Origin: Photobacterium frigidiphilum
Lineage (GTDB): Bacteria; Pseudomonadota; Gammaproteobacteria; Enterobacterales; Vibrionaceae
Assembly (NCBI RefSeq): GCF_003025615.1
Contig: NZ_PYMJ01000003.1
Span: 221,401-285,400 of the forward strand
DNA length: 64,000 bases
Direction of reading: 5' to 3'
Positions 44,640 through 53,806 of the stretch are shown piece after piece; within the stretch, counting starts at the first letter, position 1, and every line of letters starts with the position of its first letter. The notes under the pieces are model-generated. The model made no database searches. It was not told where the DNA came from and saw only the letters and a list, made by a program, of their open reading frames with translations. The translations under genes were made by a program, and so were the position numbers.

Positions 44640-44921
44640 ATGAAAATGTTAATAGCGAGTAAATCACTGTTGTTGACGATGGGTTTGATAGTCGCCACAC
44701 CTGTGCTGGCTGATCCTAATGGTTCTAGTGAATCGACAGCCCTTAGCGTGCCAAAAGTGATGAGATTATTGCAAGCTCAGGGTTATCATGATTTCCGTAA
44801 AATTAAGATAGAACATGATGAGAGTGAGATAGAAGTAGAAGCGCGAAATCAAGGTGGCCAACAAGTTGAACTTGAAGTCGATCTGTATACAGGAAGAATT
44901 CTTGATGTAGAGCGCGATTGA
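44640..44921 (+). CDS. Small periplasmic PepSY-domain protein
   Basis: 93 residues. A signal peptide (LLLTMGLIVATPVLADP) precedes one PepSY-like unit: VMRLLQAQGYHDFRKIKIEHDESEIEVEARNQGGQQVELEVDLYTGRILDVERD. The ATG at 44640 has TTAGGAAG upstream; a much longer in-frame reading begins inside the divergent gene and is rejected. PepSY modules are thought to bind or inhibit other proteins, and small ones often accompany two-component systems. None is adjacent here. Confidence 0.8.
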   Translation: MKMLIASKSLLLTMGLIVATPVLADPNGSSESTALSVPKVMRLLQAQGYHDFRKIKIEHDESEIEVEARNQGGQQVELEVDLYTGRILDVERD

Positions 44922-44946
44922 TTATCGCGCTCTTCTCATTGAAAGG

Positions 44947-46371
44947 TTATGACACCAGCATTGCACATGACTGAGCCGGAAGTTGTAATATAGCCCCAGT
45001 TTCACTGCCGAGTGAAGGTGGTAATAATTTCACTCCCTCCATATTTATAATCTCGTTAATCTCAGTACGGTTTTGTTGACTGTATTTTATCGGAAGTTCG
45101 TAACTGACGGCTTTTTTAGCTTTGTTAATCGCGACTACTCCATGCTCTCCACGAGAAAAAACCAATAAATCTTGAGTCTGTTCAATAATCGTCATCGGTT
45201 GGCAATGCATAATGTTGTGAAAGTGAATCATATTAGCCAGAATTGGATCATTCCAAGCGTCACACCAACGAGGTTTGTCACGACTATTTTTAATGCCACT
45301 AGTATCTAAATCGGTATAAACGAGTGGAACACCACCATCTCTACCTAGAATATAACAATAGGCTAATCGTTCATTCTCTTCTGACATTACCTGATCTAAA
45401 AAAACGTCATTATTGGGAATGTCATGAGTAATCGCAAATGTGATTGCGCGCTGGTTTTCTAATGCCGAACCCAGAGAGTAAGGGTTGATTAGGCTTGCCA
45501 TAGAGGCATTTTTATTAAAAACATCAAGTACGGTGTGAAAAAGTGGAAAGTCGTAAGCACCTAAGGTCGTTTTTTCAAGATAAGGCTGAAGAAACAGTTC
45601 GTACTCTTCTTTGGTCGCGCCACCGTCGGTAATTATTTCGCCAAAAATATGCATGTCTTCAGTGATATCTTCATCACACAACTCTTGAATATGATCAAGT
45701 GTCATATGTTTGGCTGCATCTATTCGAAACCCCTTCACACCGATTTTTTTTAGTGCTTTTAGGTAAAGTTTTTGTTTTTTTACTACATTTTTGTTGTTTT
45801 TTAAGGTCGGTAAACCCGGATCAGAGCCACCGCTACTAATTCTACCGTGCTGAACTTGCCAAGGATCTTTCCAATCTTTTATTGGAAATGCCGATAAAAA
45901 ATCATCTTTGGTAAATAACGGTTGAGATAAATCACCAAATAATTTGATTGAATCGAAGTATTCTTTCTTGTTCTTATATTGGCTAATGATATTGCTATTA
46001 GGGTAATTTAAGTCATTCCTTTCATGTGACTCATTAGCCATATGATTGAACACAATATCTGCATAAATATCTATGTCATGACGATTTAATGTTTCTATCA
46101 TCTTTCTGAAATCATTCGTGTTACCGAGTTGGTTGTCGATGACTCGATAATCTTGAGGTTGATAACGTTGCCACCATTGAGTGCCACCTTTTGAATGAAA
46201 AGATTTCAGTGGTGGAGAAACAAGAATAGCTTTATATCCATTGTCAGCAATGGCTTTGGCGTTTTCAGCCACTTTACTGTAAGGCCAGTCGAAGGCGTGC
46301 AATATTACATTAGTTGCAATAGATGGTGCTGATAAAGTTGATGCATATTCAGTATTAAATAGAGAAGTCAT
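44947..46371 (-). CDS. Cytoplasmic GH13 alpha-amylase
   Basis: 474-residue glycoside hydrolase with a (beta/alpha)8 barrel. The catalytic residues are visible: nucleophile Asp218 in GFRIDAAKH, acid Glu245 in IFGEII and Asp317 in ITHDIPNND; region I is DIVFNH (105-110). The N terminus has no signal peptide, so it should act on glycogen or imported maltodextrin inside the cell. A short C-terminal beta domain follows. It is divergent from glgC, with 381 bases between them. Confidence 0.88.
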   Translation of the reverse strand: MTSLFNTEYASTLSAPSIATNVILHAFDWPYSKVAENAKAIADNGYKAILVSPPLKSFHSKGGTQWWQRYQPQDYRVIDNQLGNTNDFRKMIETLNRHDIDIYADIVFNHMANESHERNDLNYPNSNIISQYKNKKEYFDSIKLFGDLSQPLFTKDDFLSAFPIKDWKDPWQVQHGRISSGGSDPGLPTLKNNKNVVKKQKLYLKALKKIGVKGFRIDAAKHMTLDHIQELCDEDITEDMHIFGEIITDGGATKEEYELFLQPYLEKTTLGAYDFPLFHTVLDVFNKNASMASLINPYSLGSALENQRAITFAITHDIPNNDVFLDQVMSEENERLAYCYILGRDGGVPLVYTDLDTSGIKNSRDKPRWCDAWNDPILANMIHFHNIMHCQPMTIIEQTQDLLVFSRGEHGVVAINKAKKAVSYELPIKYSQQNRTEINEIINMEGVKLLPPSLGSETGAILQLPAQSCAMLVS

Positions 46372-46752
46372 AATTTAATAGCCACGTTTTGAGACAAATT
46401 TTCAAACTGAATAAATACTATGGGTAATTATTCTATTTGTAATCATCATATACGCACATTTAGTGGTATGAGAATAGGGGGAGTAGCTTTGCTTAGCTGA
46501 TTATTTCTCACCATATTGGAAATATGAACCTTTTATAAAGTTTTGGTAAATGGTATTTATACGCCACTGATAGAATATGCTTTATAGGTCACGCTATAGT
46601 GAAATATGAAATGAAATTACATTTACCTACAGTTTGTAATAAATTATTTTTTTTGTAATTATACATCACGTTTCAGTGCGTACTAATTCTCATGTAGCAT
46701 ATCGTGTGGTATATATACATTAGATTGCTTAATTTCAACAAGGAGGTACACC
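46372..46752. other. Divergent promoter region of the alpha-amylase and glgC genes
   Basis: 381 bases with no supported gene. GGGGAGTAGC (46478-46487) matches the MalT-box consensus GGGGAKGAGG at eight of ten positions. A strong ribosome binding site (AAGGAGG) precedes glgC. The rest is AT-rich. Confidence 0.45.
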
Positions 46753-47970
46753 ATGGGTGGCGTTTTAGGTATGATTTTAGCAGGCGGAGAAGGCTCTCGT
46801 TTGCGTCCATTAACAGATTCACGTACAAAACCCGCAGTTCCATTTGGTGGTAGCTACCGCTTAATTGATTTTGCATTGAATAATTTTGTAAATGCTGATT
46901 TTTTAAAGATTTATGTTCTAACCCAATTCAAATCTCAGTCTTTATATGTGCATATGAAAAAGGGTTGGAATATTACGGGCATTACGGATCGTTTTATTGA
47001 CCCAATTCCAGCTCAAATGCGAATGGGCAAGCGTTGGTACGATGGTACTGCCGATGCGATTTACCAAAATTTAAGCTTTATTGAACTTGCTGAACCTGAG
47101 CATGTTTGTATTTTTGGTAGTGATCATATTTACAAGATGGACATTAAGCAGATGCTTAATTTTCATAAAGAAAAAGAAGCTGAACTAACGGTTTCTGCAT
47201 TGCGTATGCCTTTATCAGAAGCGAGTGCTTTTGGTGTTATCGAGGTTGATGAAAACGGCTGCATGATTGGTTTTGAAGAAAAGCCAACTAACCCTAAGTC
47301 TATTCCTGGCGACCCAGAAAATGCGCTTGTTTCAATGGGTAACTATATCTTCAATAAAGATACGTTATGTACTGAACTTGAAGAAGATGCAGCAAAAGAA
47401 GATTCAAGCCACGACTTTGGTAAAGACATCATTCCTAAGCTATTTCCGCTAGGCCAAGTGTATGTTTATGATTTTACAACCAACATTATTCCAGGTGAGA
47501 AGAATACTGGTTACTGGCGTGATGTAGGTACGATTGAAGCGTACTGGCAAGCACACATGGATTTACTTTCTGAAGATGCGCCGTTCTCTTTATATAACCG
47601 TCAATGGCAGCTACACACCCATTATCCACCGCTTCCACCTGCAACAATTTTAGATAGCGAAAACAATAAAGTTGATATTAACAACTGTATGATTTCAGCT
47701 GGTAGCTACATTCGTGGCGCACAAATACATAAATCAATTTTAGGCTTCCGTACCAATGTTGACCATAACACAATGATTTCAGAATCTGTGATTTTGGGCG
47801 ATGTGAAAATCGGTGCTAATTGCTCAATACGTAAAGCGATTATTGATAAAAATGTACACATTGCTCCAGGAACGGTAATCGGTGAAAATCCTGAAGAGGA
47901 TAAGAAAAATTACCACGTTTCTGATGAAGGTATTGTCGTAATCCCGAAAGGAGCGAAAATTGGCTACTAA
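46753..47970 (+). CDS. glgC: Glucose-1-phosphate adenylyltransferase (ADP-glucose pyrophosphorylase)
   Basis: Makes ADP-glucose from glucose-1-phosphate and ATP, the committed step of glycogen synthesis. It has 405 residues with the nucleotidyltransferase start GMILAGGEGSRLRPLTDSRTKPAVPFGG, GTADAIYQN, the FGSDHIYKMD metal site, GFEEKP for glucose-1-P, and a C-terminal left-handed beta helix. It has a perfect AAGGAGG 7 bases before the ATG. The gene overlaps glgA by 11 bases, so the two are translationally coupled. Confidence 0.96.
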   Translation: MGGVLGMILAGGEGSRLRPLTDSRTKPAVPFGGSYRLIDFALNNFVNADFLKIYVLTQFKSQSLYVHMKKGWNITGITDRFIDPIPAQMRMGKRWYDGTADAIYQNLSFIELAEPEHVCIFGSDHIYKMDIKQMLNFHKEKEAELTVSALRMPLSEASAFGVIEVDENGCMIGFEEKPTNPKSIPGDPENALVSMGNYIFNKDTLCTELEEDAAKEDSSHDFGKDIIPKLFPLGQVYVYDFTTNIIPGEKNTGYWRDVGTIEAYWQAHMDLLSEDAPFSLYNRQWQLHTHYPPLPPATILDSENNKVDINNCMISAGSYIRGAQIHKSILGFRTNVDHNTMISESVILGDVKIGANCSIRKAIIDKNVHIAPGTVIGENPEEDKKNYHVSDEGIVVIPKGAKIGY

Positions 47971-49486
47971 GAAAACGTCGTTAACAAAACATCCATTGAA
48001 AATTCTATTTGTTTCATCTGAAGTAGAAGGGTTTGCAAAAACAGGAGGATTAGCCGATGTTGCTAAGTCTCTGCCAGCGGCCTTGAAGAAGATGGGGCAC
48101 GATGTTCGAATTGTAATGCCTTTCTATCAGACAATTAACGGTAAAGATAACGCTGTTGCTATTTTGTCTACCGAGCTGTTTGTTGAGCCACAGCCATTTG
48201 CTGTGAGTTATCAAGTGATGCAACTCGATGAAGGTAATGTGCCTGTCTATGCGTTAGATGCACCACAATATTATGATCGACCAGAATTGTATGCGGAAAA
48301 CAATCAAGCATATGCAGATAATGGTGAGCGTTTTACATTTTTAAGCGCCGCATCGTTAGATTTGTGTGAAAAACTGGGTTTTCAACCCGATGTGATTCAC
48401 TGTAACGATTGGCATACCGGGTTAATTCCATTCTTATTAAAAACGCGTTACGCAGAGAGTGATTTCTTTGCTAAATCGAAAAGTGTGATAACGATTCATA
48501 ATGCCGTTTTCAAGGGGGTATTTAACTACGATCAATACAGCCTAATACCTGAATTGATTCAACGTCGCTATATCAATGCTGAAATGGATCCATCGCATAT
48601 CAGCATGCTTAAAGCGGGTGTTGCGTATGCAGATAAAGTGAACGCGGTTAGCCCTAATTATGCATCAGAGCTTTTAACACATTTAGGTTCGCATGGTATG
48701 GAAGCTGATTTCCAAAATCGAGCTAAAGATTTGTATGGCATCATTAATGGGTGCGACTACGATGATTGGAATCCTGAAACTGATGCGCACATAAAGCAAA
48801 AGTTTAAAGCCAATAAAGTGAGCTTAGCTCGCGGGAAAAAAGCGTGTCGACGTGATTTGCAAAAACAAGTTAACTTACCTGAATTAGATGTACCTGTTTA
48901 TGGAATGGTTTGTCGCTTGACCGAGCAAAAAGGACTTCACTATTTAATTCCTGTGCTTGAAGATTTTTTATTGAATGACGTACAAGTGGTGATTGTCGGA
49001 ACGGGTGATCCAACGTTAGCCAGTGCTCTGCGTGGCATTAGCGAACAGCATAGTGATAAATTTGCTTTTGTTGAAACATACAGCAACCCACTAGCACACT
49101 GTGTAGAAGCGGGTGTTGATTTCTTTATGATGCCTTCTGAATTTGAACCATGTGGTTTGAATCAGATGTACAGTTTAGCGTATGGCACATTACCTATCGT
49201 TCGCAGCGTCGGTGGTCTAAAAGATACTGTTATCGATTTCGATCAAACACCGCTGGTCGCCACAGGCTTTATTTATGATGCGCCAACACCTGAGGCGTTA
49301 TTAATAAAATTACAACGAAGCTTGTTACTTTATTGTCAGCGTCCTCAAGAATTTAAACGATTACAGCAAAATGCGATGGCGTGTAAATTTAATTGGGCTG
49401 AATCGGCTGAACAATATCTAGATATGTATCTAGGTGGTGAGCAAAGTTTGGTTAATGAAATTTGCAATGACAAGATAGGCGCTTAG
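47960..49486 (+). CDS. glgA: Glycogen synthase (ADP-glucose dependent)
   Basis: GT5 glycosyltransferase that extends alpha-1,4-glucan from ADP-glucose. It has 508 residues. The N-terminal KTGGLADVAKSLPAAL motif binds ADP-glucose, and the C-terminal half carries RLTEQKG and EFEPCGLNQMYSLAYGTLPIVRSVGGL. The start is TTG at 47960, with AAGGAG 7 bases upstream, inside the end of glgC. A short tail follows the family core. The strong terminator at 49522 ends the pair. Confidence 0.94.
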   Translation: MATKKTSLTKHPLKILFVSSEVEGFAKTGGLADVAKSLPAALKKMGHDVRIVMPFYQTINGKDNAVAILSTELFVEPQPFAVSYQVMQLDEGNVPVYALDAPQYYDRPELYAENNQAYADNGERFTFLSAASLDLCEKLGFQPDVIHCNDWHTGLIPFLLKTRYAESDFFAKSKSVITIHNAVFKGVFNYDQYSLIPELIQRRYINAEMDPSHISMLKAGVAYADKVNAVSPNYASELLTHLGSHGMEADFQNRAKDLYGIINGCDYDDWNPETDAHIKQKFKANKVSLARGKKACRRDLQKQVNLPELDVPVYGMVCRLTEQKGLHYLIPVLEDFLLNDVQVVIVGTGDPTLASALRGISEQHSDKFAFVETYSNPLAHCVEAGVDFFMMPSEFEPCGLNQMYSLAYGTLPIVRSVGGLKDTVIDFDQTPLVATGFIYDAPTPEALLIKLQRSLLLYCQRPQEFKRLQQNAMACKFNWAESAEQYLDMYLGGEQSLVNEICNDKIGA

Positions 49487-49521
49487 TTTACTAAGAATGT
49501 TATCTTTCTACAAAATCGTTA

Positions 49522-49547
49522 AGCCCTCATTCGTGAGGGCTTTTTTG
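49522..49547 (+). terminator. Terminator of glgCA
   Basis: AAGCCCTCA (49522-49530), loop TTCG, TGAGGGCTT and a run of T. Confidence 0.85.
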
Positions 49548-49778
49548 TGGCCGTTATTTTACATTTATCCCATATTCACAATGCTTTACTTAGGATTATT
49601 CCTTTTTAAGCGGTGGAACATTGATTCTATTCCTATATTGCGCTTTTATTTCACTCAAAAATTAACTAATTGTTCATAATAAACGCGTGAAATGTGATAA
49701 TACGCACGTTTTAAATTTTGTTTGCTATCGCAAATTTTTAGGCAATTGACTGCCTTTTTATAAATCATTAGGTTATAC

Positions 49779-51665
49779 ATGTTCAATATGACACTCAGGC
49801 AAAAGCTGGCACTTTCTGCAAGTATTGCAATTATTATTGGCGGTTTACTTGTAACTGCTTTTTCTTTTTTATCATCACTAGGTCGTTTAGATAGTGACAT
49901 CAATAAGCAACTTAATGGTACTGCTTCTTCGTACAATAATTATGTGTCTAATTGGTTAGACTCGAAAGGAACAGTACTTTCGGCTATGCCAGTGAATATT
50001 TCACAAAACAATCTTGAGCAACATCTTCAGCAGGTTCGCGATTCAGCAGGCTTTGATAATGTATTTTTAGCTTTTTCTGATGGGACGCAAGCGAATGCGA
50101 ATAAGGTTATTTTACCGCCTGGTAACAATGATCCTCGTCAATGGCATTGGTATCAGAACGCTATTAACCTCAATGGTAAAGTCACGGTAGAAAATCCGAC
50201 AGTTGCAGCTGCCACAGGGGCAAGCGTTGTTTCTATGGGTAAAGCCGTCTCTATTTTTGGGCAGCAGGCGGTGTTAGGTGCTGATGTCGAAATGTCAGAT
50301 ATTATCAAGCAGCTTGATGATGTGGTATTGCCTGGTGAAGGCTACATGTTCATTGCGAATGATAAAGGTAATATTTTTGCGCACGCAGATACGTCTTTAT
50401 TGAATAAATCTGTTAATGCAAAAGACCGTGATTTAACCGATTCAATGCTAAAACGTCTAGCGCGAGAAGGGCTAGTTGAAAAAGAAAATATCACAGGCAA
50501 TGAGAGCTATGTGTTCGTTAAGCCAATTCAAGGCACGAATCTAAGTACAGTTATCGTTATTGATTATAATTCTGTTGCCGCGCCGCTTTACAGCTCTTTA
50601 TATGAGCAGATTTTCATGACTCTATTGGTTGTGGTTATTTGTGCATTTCTATTTAACCTTTTCTGCGTGTATTTATTTAAACCGCTACAGCAAGTATCTA
50701 AGGCGCTGGCTGTGATTGCCCAAGGTGGGGGAGATTTAACTCAGCGTATTAATATCGATTCTAACGATGAGGTGGGTGACTTAGCCCGTAACTTTAACCA
50801 GTTTACAGCTAGCTTACAGGTGCTTATTGGTCATATTCGTAGTCAGGGTGTTGAGCTGAGTCAAGCTTCGGCAGAAAGTGAATTCCGGGCAAATAAGTCG
50901 GCTGATGAGTTAAATCGTCAGCAAGATGAAATCAGCATGGTTGCCACTGCGGTAACGGAAATGGCTTCTGCCACGCAAGAGATTGCGTCTCATGCTGAGC
51001 AAACAGCGCGTGCTGCGCAAGATTCGACAGAGCATACAAATAGTGGTCGTGAGTTAGTTGTGCAAAGCCGAGTGTCCATTAATAATCTTGCCGAAGAAGT
51101 GAATCAGGCAACTTCAGTGATCAGTGAGTTGAATGATCATGCGCAGAACATCAACAGTATTTTGTCTACTATTCAAGGTATTGCTGAACAAACGAATTTA
51201 TTGGCATTGAATGCTGCGATTGAAGCTGCACGAGCGGGTGAACAAGGTCGAGGCTTTGCTGTTGTGGCTGATGAAGTACGCGTGTTATCTCAACGTACTC
51301 ATACATCGACGGAAGAAATTCAGAGTATGATTGCAACATTACAACAGACAACATCTAAAGCGGTTGGCTTGATGGAAACAAGTTCTCAGCTTGCACAGTG
51401 TTCGGTAGACGACGCAGACCAAGCGACAGTAGCATTAGAGCAGATTAACGATTCAGTGGCTCTAATCAGCGATATGGCGACTCAGATAGCCACTGCGGCA
51501 GAAGAACAAACGCATGTAACAAGTGAAATCACATTAAATACAACAACAATTAAAGATGTAACCGATCAGCTTGTAGAAGATGCCGTTGCAGCACGTCATC
51601 AAGCAGAAGCGCTAAGTAATCAAGCAACAAAGTTAAATGACAAGGTGTCTACCTTTGTTGTTTAA
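49779..51665 (+). CDS. Methyl-accepting chemotaxis protein with Cache-type sensor
   Basis: 628-residue chemoreceptor. A membrane helix at about 9-30, a periplasmic double-Cache-like domain ([39 protein letters not shown]), a second helix near 280-302, HAMP and a signalling hairpin follow in order, with the tip [22 protein letters not shown]. It sits inside the carbohydrate island, so a sugar or related metabolite is a possible cue, but no evidence identifies it. The terminator at 51726 follows. Confidence 0.93.
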   Translation: MFNMTLRQKLALSASIAIIIGGLLVTAFSFLSSLGRLDSDINKQLNGTASSYNNYVSNWLDSKGTVLSAMPVNISQNNLEQHLQQVRDSAGFDNVFLAFSDGTQANANKVILPPGNNDPRQWHWYQNAINLNGKVTVENPTVAAATGASVVSMGKAVSIFGQQAVLGADVEMSDIIKQLDDVVLPGEGYMFIANDKGNIFAHADTSLLNKSVNAKDRDLTDSMLKRLAREGLVEKENITGNESYVFVKPIQGTNLSTVIVIDYNSVAAPLYSSLYEQIFMTLLVVVICAFLFNLFCVYLFKPLQQVSKALAVIAQGGGDLTQRINIDSNDEVGDLARNFNQFTASLQVLIGHIRSQGVELSQASAESEFRANKSADELNRQQDEISMVATAVTEMASATQEIASHAEQTARAAQDSTEHTNSGRELVVQSRVSINNLAEEVNQATSVISELNDHAQNINSILSTIQGIAEQTNLLALNAAIEAARAGEQGRGFAVVADEVRVLSQRTHTSTEEIQSMIATLQQTTSKAVGLMETSSQLAQCSVDDADQATVALEQINDSVALISDMATQIATAAEEQTHVTSEITLNTTTIKDVTDQLVEDAVAARHQAEALSNQATKLNDKVSTFVV

Positions 51666-51725
51666 ATAACGTAGTGATTCTATTTACTATATAGGAAAAG
51701 CCTAGCGTTATTTCCTGCATATTAT

Positions 51726-51746
51726 AAAGCCCTCTATGAGGGCTTT
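51726..51746 (+). terminator. Terminator after the third chemoreceptor gene
   Basis: AAAGCCCTC (51726-51734) pairs with GAGGGCTTT (51738-51746) around a 3-base loop. Confidence 0.7.
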
Positions 51747-51793
51747 GTCGTTCATGATTGATGTTGTTTTCTATATAATATGTCATTTAAATC

Positions 51794-52474
51794 CTATTGT
51801 TTTTCTGGCGTCATAAACGGATATTCAAATAATATAGTGATGGTGTCATCAACAACCGTGAACGTAGCAAGCTTATCTTCCTCACTTTCTAGATTTCCCT
51901 CCTCACCTATGTTGCGCCATAGTTTTATACTACGGTAACCCTTTTGATAAGCACGCGAGAAGGTAGCCTTATCCATCATTAAATATTTACGCTGTGCACT
52001 ATAAGTAGCGCTATTGGCAAGCATAAACATCTGATCATCTAGAGTTTGGCGATCTAAGGTTTGTAATCCAGCCAAGACATCTAAATGTTGTCCATTCACC
52101 TCCAGATAGCTAAAAACATAACCATCACGACGTAAACTAGCAAGAAGTGAATTGTAGTTAATTAAGGTGAGTGGAGCTTTCAATTCAACATTTATTATTG
52201 TGGATAATGGCTTGGCTCCCCCTATTTCGATAGCAGTAGAAGTCAATTGGCTATAAACCACTAATGTAAGATCGTCGATTCCATAATAAGACGGGCTATC
52301 TAAGCAATACGCTTCGGCATTGTATAAATCGGAACACTCATACGCATTCGGCCGTGACGCAATTTGCTCTATATCGTCGGTAAAACCAATGTCATTAAAT
52401 AGCGGTAAATACGATGCTGCATTTACAGTCGCACTGAATATGCCAACGGCTATGAATACGAATTGTTTCAGCAC
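51794..52474 (-). CDS. Exported protein of unknown function
   Basis: 226 residues with a signal peptide (FVFIAVGIFSATVNA). The mature part has two cysteines close together (ECSDLYNAEAYCLD), an acidic patch and a beta-rich C-terminal segment ending TITILFEYPFMTPEKQ. No catalytic motif or repeated domain is visible. It is probably periplasmic. It is a single gene between a chemoreceptor and a LysR regulator. I do not recognise a family. Confidence 0.7.
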   Translation of the reverse strand: MLKQFVFIAVGIFSATVNAASYLPLFNDIGFTDDIEQIASRPNAYECSDLYNAEAYCLDSPSYYGIDDLTLVVYSQLTSTAIEIGGAKPLSTIINVELKAPLTLINYNSLLASLRRDGYVFSYLEVNGQHLDVLAGLQTLDRQTLDDQMFMLANSATYSAQRKYLMMDKATFSRAYQKGYRSIKLWRNIGEEGNLESEEDKLATFTVVDDTITILFEYPFMTPEKQ

Positions 52475-52643
52475 AGTTCAACCTTATTGATAACAAGAAT
52501 AAATAAGCCATAGCCGCTTATCTTACATCATTCTATAACAACTATAAGGCTGGTTATAAAAGAAAAACCAGAGACGTAGCCTGTTTCATGCACAAAGCAG
52601 ATTTACCATCCGACTGGATGACCTCATGACTGCTCTTTTGGGT

Positions 52644-53555
52644 TTATGCCTGATAGGGGCCATTCAAAATCAGCTGCTGCTTGATATCCGCAACATGGTC
52701 GACTAATAACTCATTTAAATGGTAGATCCCAACCGTGCCTTTTTGTCCTTCTTTTTTTAATGGGAGCGGGACAATGTTTACCTGTGCGAAGTAGTCAGTC
52801 ATGCTCATTGGATAAGGCATGATTGCGGTTGTCGAGGTTAGCATATCGACACTGGCAGTCAGTGAGTTGATTTCGTAAACGATGCGTTCCGATACCTTTT
52901 GCCTATCTCTTTCTAGCTGTTTGGGCTGTGGGTTTTCTATTAGATGCTGGTAAGCTTCTGAATCTGGTGTTACCTGCAATAGAGGATAAAGCGCCATATC
53001 CTTTTCTTCCCGATGGTTCACCAGTAGTGGATGATTTTGGTGTACGAACATTGCTTCTTTATCTTGTAGAAGGGGGATGAATGTGACGTTACACCGACGA
53101 GATAAACCAACAATTTCATGACCAACAAAAAGATCGATTTGACCATGGATGAGCATATCCATCAGCTTAAGGTGGTTACCAAATTCAAGCTGAATAGAGA
53201 TTGAAGGGTTGCTTGCACTATATTGCTGCAATGCTTGTTTTACAAAAATCTCCCACCATGCATCACCAGTACCCATTTTGATTTTTTCAGTTTTTCTCTC
53301 AATAAGATCAGCCATCTTATGCAGTAATGAGTCATGTCGCCGCTGTAGCTCAAGTGTTTGCTCTTGAAGGAGTAGTCCATATTCAGTGAGTTCAACCCCT
53401 TTTGATTTTCGGATAAAAAGAGGTACGCCAAAGCTTGCCTCCAGTTTCTTCATATTATTCGTTAGGGTTGGTTGGCTAAGGCCGAGATGATTAGCTGCAA
53501 GGCTAATATTACTTAGCTCAGCGACGACTAGAAATTGCTTGTAGCTTTTATTCAT
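52644..53555 (-). CDS. LysR-family transcription regulator
   Basis: About 303 residues. The winged helix-turn-helix (NISLAANHLGLSQPTLTNNMKKLEASFGVPLFIRKSKGVELTEYG) is followed by a linker helix and a periplasmic-binding-protein-like effector domain starting near KIKMGTGDAWWEIFVKQAL. The ATG at 53555 gives the usual LysR beginning; a GTG at 53600 would add 15 residues. Neither has a strong ribosome binding site. It is divergent from the GH13 glucosidase gene, and the strong palindrome at 53666-53690 between them is a likely operator. The effector is unknown. Confidence 0.88.
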   Translation of the reverse strand: MNKSYKQFLVVAELSNISLAANHLGLSQPTLTNNMKKLEASFGVPLFIRKSKGVELTEYGLLLQEQTLELQRRHDSLLHKMADLIERKTEKIKMGTGDAWWEIFVKQALQQYSASNPSISIQLEFGNHLKLMDMLIHGQIDLFVGHEIVGLSRRCNVTFIPLLQDKEAMFVHQNHPLLVNHREEKDMALYPLLQVTPDSEAYQHLIENPQPKQLERDRQKVSERIVYEINSLTASVDMLTSTTAIMPYPMSMTDYFAQVNIVPLPLKKEGQKGTVGIYHLNELLVDHVADIKQQLILNGPYQA

Positions 53556-53665
53556 AAGGCGAGAAATACGGTCAATAAAGAGTTTGACGACAAGTCTCAC
53601 ATTTATTGAATTTGCCTGGCATCCTTATTGGTTTGAAATTGCGATCTCGATCTCCTTAATTATTG

Positions 53666-53690
53666 GTGATATAGGAAAAACCTATATCAC
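53666..53690. promoter_or_regulatory. Perfect palindrome between lysR and the glucosidase gene
   Basis: GTGATATAGG (53666-53675) and CCTATATCAC (53681-53690) form a perfect 10-bp inverted repeat around AAAAA. It sits about 111 bases from the LysR start and 117 from the glucosidase start, as expected for a LysR-family operator. Confidence 0.6.
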
Positions 53691-53732
53691 GAGTTGAGTA
53701 GGGTATTTTAAAACAGTCAAACAAACGATTAT

Positions 53733-53769
53733 GATATCAATATTAAAGATATCAATATTAAAGGTATCA
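53733..53769. repeat. Tandem 15-bp repeat before the glucosidase gene
   Basis: GATATCAATATTAAA occurs twice in tandem (53733-53747 and 53748-53762), followed by a partial third copy GGTATCA. It lies 38-74 bases before the start codon, in the position of a promoter or activator site. Confidence 0.65.
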
Positions 53770-53806
53770 CTGTTTAACTGAAGCTTGTTTAAGGGAGCCT
53801 TTGTCC

